A stretch of 64,000 nt of DNA from Rhizobium sp. P40RR-XXII (GTDB lineage Bacteria > Pseudomonadota > Alphaproteobacteria > Rhizobiales > Rhizobiaceae): contig NZ_JABAII010000003.1 in the NCBI RefSeq assembly GCF_012641405.1, forward strand, positions 62,001-126,000. The letters are read 5' to 3'. Positions 62,263 through 64,000 of this stretch are shown here, in pieces (the first letter of the stretch is position 1; each line of letters opens with the position of its first letter). The position numbers were made by a program, and so were the translations under genes. Below the pieces are notes generated by a model, which had not been told where the DNA came from, did no database searches, and saw only the letters and a list, made by a program, of their open reading frames with translations.

Positions 62263-63243
62263 ATGATCAATACGTTGCGCTGTCTTACGATCTCTATCGC
62301 TTTTATATTCTCAGGCCCGGCTATTGCCACTCCAATAGCTGCTGCGGATGTAAATAGCGCCTCCATGGCGTCTATACAGATCGAAGCGCCGAGCGAGAAG
62401 CCAAAGAAGCCTGATGCAGCGGTCGTCAAGCTTCAGGTCCTGCTGGATCGAGCCGGTTCTTCTCCTGGCGCTATCGACGGTTACATCGGAGAGAACCTCA
62501 GCAAAGCAATTGCGGGATTTGAAGCTTTGCAGCGGCTTCCCGTCGATGGAAAACTCGATCCAGAGATACTTGGGCGGCTTGAGGATCAGGTTCCCGTCAT
62601 CCAGGCGTATGCCATAACGGCCGATGACGGGAAGGATCTGGTGAAGAGCATTCCCAGGGACTATGCCGAGCAGGCCAAGATGGATCATCTCGGTTATACC
62701 AGCATCGCCGAGAAGTTAGCCGAACGTTTCCACATGAGCATCGCTCTTCTGAAAGCGCTCAATCCGACCGCGTCTTTCGTCCCCGGTGAAACAATCATGG
62801 TTGCGATCCCTGGCGAGGCAAAGACCGGCATAGTGAAGCGGATCGAGGTTCACAGAAAGTTGGGCCAGATATTCGCTTTTGCGGAAGACGGGGCGTTGCT
62901 GTCGGTCTACCCAGCCACTATCGGCAGCGAGGAAACGCCCTCCCCCTCAGGCACGCACAAGGTCAAGGGCGTCGCTCGATTGCCGCCATACACCTACAAT
63001 CCGAAGATCAATTTTCAGCAGGGTCACAACAAGAGGATCCTGAAGCTGCCAAGCGGGCCGAACAATCCTGTCGGCACGGTCTGGATTGATTTGACCGAGC
63101 CCACTTATGGCATCCACGGAACGCCGGAACCAGAACTTATCGGCAAAGTCGGCTCTCATGGATGCGTCCGCCTGACAAACTGGGATGTGGAAGAGCTGGC
63201 AAGGATGGTAAAGCCGGGCGTGGTCGTTGAATTTGTCGATTGA
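62263..63243 (+). CDS. L,D-transpeptidase with PG-binding and LysM domains
   Basis: A 326-residue cell-wall enzyme. Signal peptide (ending near AIATPIAAAD), peptidoglycan-binding repeat (about 50-105), a LysM-like segment (about 140-185, YTSIAEKLAERFHMSIALLK and FVPGETIMVAIPG), and YkuD domain (about 193-325) with HGT and the catalytic SHGCVRL near residue 298. It cross-links peptidoglycan or anchors outer-membrane lipoprotein. Single gene. Confidence 0.92.
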   Translation: MINTLRCLTISIAFIFSGPAIATPIAAADVNSASMASIQIEAPSEKPKKPDAAVVKLQVLLDRAGSSPGAIDGYIGENLSKAIAGFEALQRLPVDGKLDPEILGRLEDQVPVIQAYAITADDGKDLVKSIPRDYAEQAKMDHLGYTSIAEKLAERFHMSIALLKALNPTASFVPGETIMVAIPGEAKTGIVKRIEVHRKLGQIFAFAEDGALLSVYPATIGSEETPSPSGTHKVKGVARLPPYTYNPKINFQQGHNKRILKLPSGPNNPVGTVWIDLTEPTYGIHGTPEPELIGKVGSHGCVRLTNWDVEELARMVKPGVVVEFVD

Positions 63244-63286
63244 CCACCGGCCAGAAGCCGCATCGGGCAATTGCCGGCGGATGTCG

Positions 63287-63514
63287 TTACTCGCGAGGCA
63301 GAAAAATCGGATCGTTCGTCGGCCGGAACTGACCCTCGGGCGACAGGCCAAAGCCTACGTCAGCATCAGCCATCGTGCGCTCGATTTCAGAGAGGTACCC
63401 AATCTCGTACCCAGGATTTTCAATGCAAGCCGTCCGATACAACTCGGCCATATTTGCGCCGCGATCGGTGAAGAATGCTGACGCAAAGCGGATGAGGAAA
63501 TTAAGGGCGGGCAA
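63287..63514 (-). CDS. Possible small hypothetical protein
   Basis: An open frame of 54 to 75 residues. The segment NMAELYRTACIENPGYEIG and the rest of the C-terminus have coherent, acidic protein-like composition. ATG at 63451 gives 54 residues; a TTG at 63514 gives 75. No ribosome site stands out. It may be a short real gene converging with the transpeptidase. No family recognised. Confidence 0.35.
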   Translation of the reverse strand: MPALNFLIRFASAFFTDRGANMAELYRTACIENPGYEIGYLSEIERTMADADVGFGLSPEGQFRPTNDPIFLPRE

Positions 63515-63703
63515 ATAATCTTTCTGCTACCGCCGAGATTTCCGGTTTCCGTTAGGTCGTCGTTCAGCAAAGCAGCGCACAATTACGATTTCTGGATCCG
63601 AGCGCATGGCAGGCAGGCTTGTGGGGCGGACGGACCGCCGAAATCGCCGTTGCCGATAGCGGCACATGCGGATCCGGTATATTTTTACAGGAGATTTAAT
63701 TTC

Positions 63704-64000
63704 GTGCGGTTGAGATATGCCCTTCGAAGCGTCGCCCAGATGCTCAGCCTTTGCTCTCTTACCATCATCATCCCTTCAACATCGCAATCTCTTGCCGCCG
63801 AGCGCCAGTCAGATCTTCCGGCGTGGCTGAACGCCTATGTCGGCGAAGGCGACGGTCAGATTGCCCGACCGATTTTGCAAAGGGCGCGCGCGCTCTACAT
63901 GCAGAAGACAAGCGAAGGCAAGGTCAGCAACCCTTGCTATTTCGCGATGGATGCAACCCGCCCGAACAATCCGGCTGACGGCAAGTCGGCGGGCCGTTTC
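63704..64000 (+). CDS. Secreted protein, cut by window end
   Basis: GTG start at 63704 preceded by CAGGAG; the frame is open to the window end. Signal peptide about residues 1-32 (hydrophobic MLSLCSLTIIIP, ending near SLAAERQ), then a mature start DLPAWLNAYVGEGDGQIARP and NPCYFAMDATRPNN. About 99 residues are visible. Family not recognised with confidence; a cell-wall enzyme is possible given its neighbour. Confidence 0.65.
   Translation, partial: MRLRYALRSVAQMLSLCSLTIIIPSTSQSLAAERQSDLPAWLNAYVGEGDGQIARPILQRARALYMQKTSEGKVSNPCYFAMDATRPNNPADGKSAGRF

Overview
The window is about 60% GC chromosomal or chromid-like DNA from an alphaproteobacterium, most likely Rhizobium or a close relative. The evidence is stcD-type stachydrine catabolism, a homogentisate operon with an Lrp-type regulator, a complete malonate decarboxylase cluster, many solute ABC transporters, and a palindromic intergenic repeat of the rhizobial kind. 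Genes are dense, often overlap by 1-14 bp, and mostly form complete catabolic operons, each next to its own regulator. I see no rRNA, tRNA, CRISPR array, transposase or phage gene.

Layout. 1-4.7 kb: end of a MarR-type regulator, then a minus-strand group of alkaline phosphatase, a DUF3299 protein and an ABC exporter-like pair whose permease has a His-rich loop (probable zinc link). 4.9-9.8 kb: tyrosine/homogentisate operon hpd-hmgA-fahA-maiA with a divergent Lrp/AsnC regulator. 9.9-17.2 kb: methyltransferase, chorismate-lyase-like secreted protein, a lone flagellar hook gene (flgE) with a strong terminator, a translationally coupled pair of secreted unknowns, a DUF4304-like protein and a PAS-GGDEF diguanylate cyclase. 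17.4-24.3 kb: an ABC exporter, then an amino-acid-type uptake operon (binding protein, a fused permease-ATPase, FAD oxidoreductase) facing a LacI regulator, with two identical 12-bp palindromes between them. 24.6-30.3 kb: BON protein, CHASE2 adenylate cyclase convergent with a FecR protein, alpha/beta hydrolase, cold shock protein.

30.5-38.7 kb: malonate utilisation, with a GntR regulator, the MadLM transporter and mdcACDEGBH. 38.8-45.7 kb: N-methyl amino acid (stachydrine/betaine) demethylation, with a Rieske oxygenase, its reductase, a GFA-family protein, StcD, and LysR and TetR regulators. 45.7-49.0 kb: a GGDEF-EAL membrane protein divergent from an orphan periplasmic binding protein, possibly a ligand-sensing pair. 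49.3-62.2 kb: a large sugar locus with a LacI regulator, an esterase, two Gfo/Idh/MocA dehydrogenases, two xylose-isomerase-like TIM barrels, a lactonase-like hydrolase, a divergent ribulose-phosphate-epimerase-like enzyme, a ROK kinase and a CUT1 ABC importer. 62.3-64.0 kb: an L,D-transpeptidase, a doubtful small gene, and the start of a secreted protein cut by the window edge.

The best candidate for something undescribed is the 49.3-62.2 kb sugar locus: its enzymes imply oxidation, lactone opening, phosphorylation and 3-epimerisation of an unusual or modified sugar that I cannot name. Other points worth checking are the tandem LacI operators, the hairpin covering the ribosome binding site of the Rieske oxygenase, the binding-protein/GGDEF-EAL pair, and the phosphatase/His-rich ABC group.
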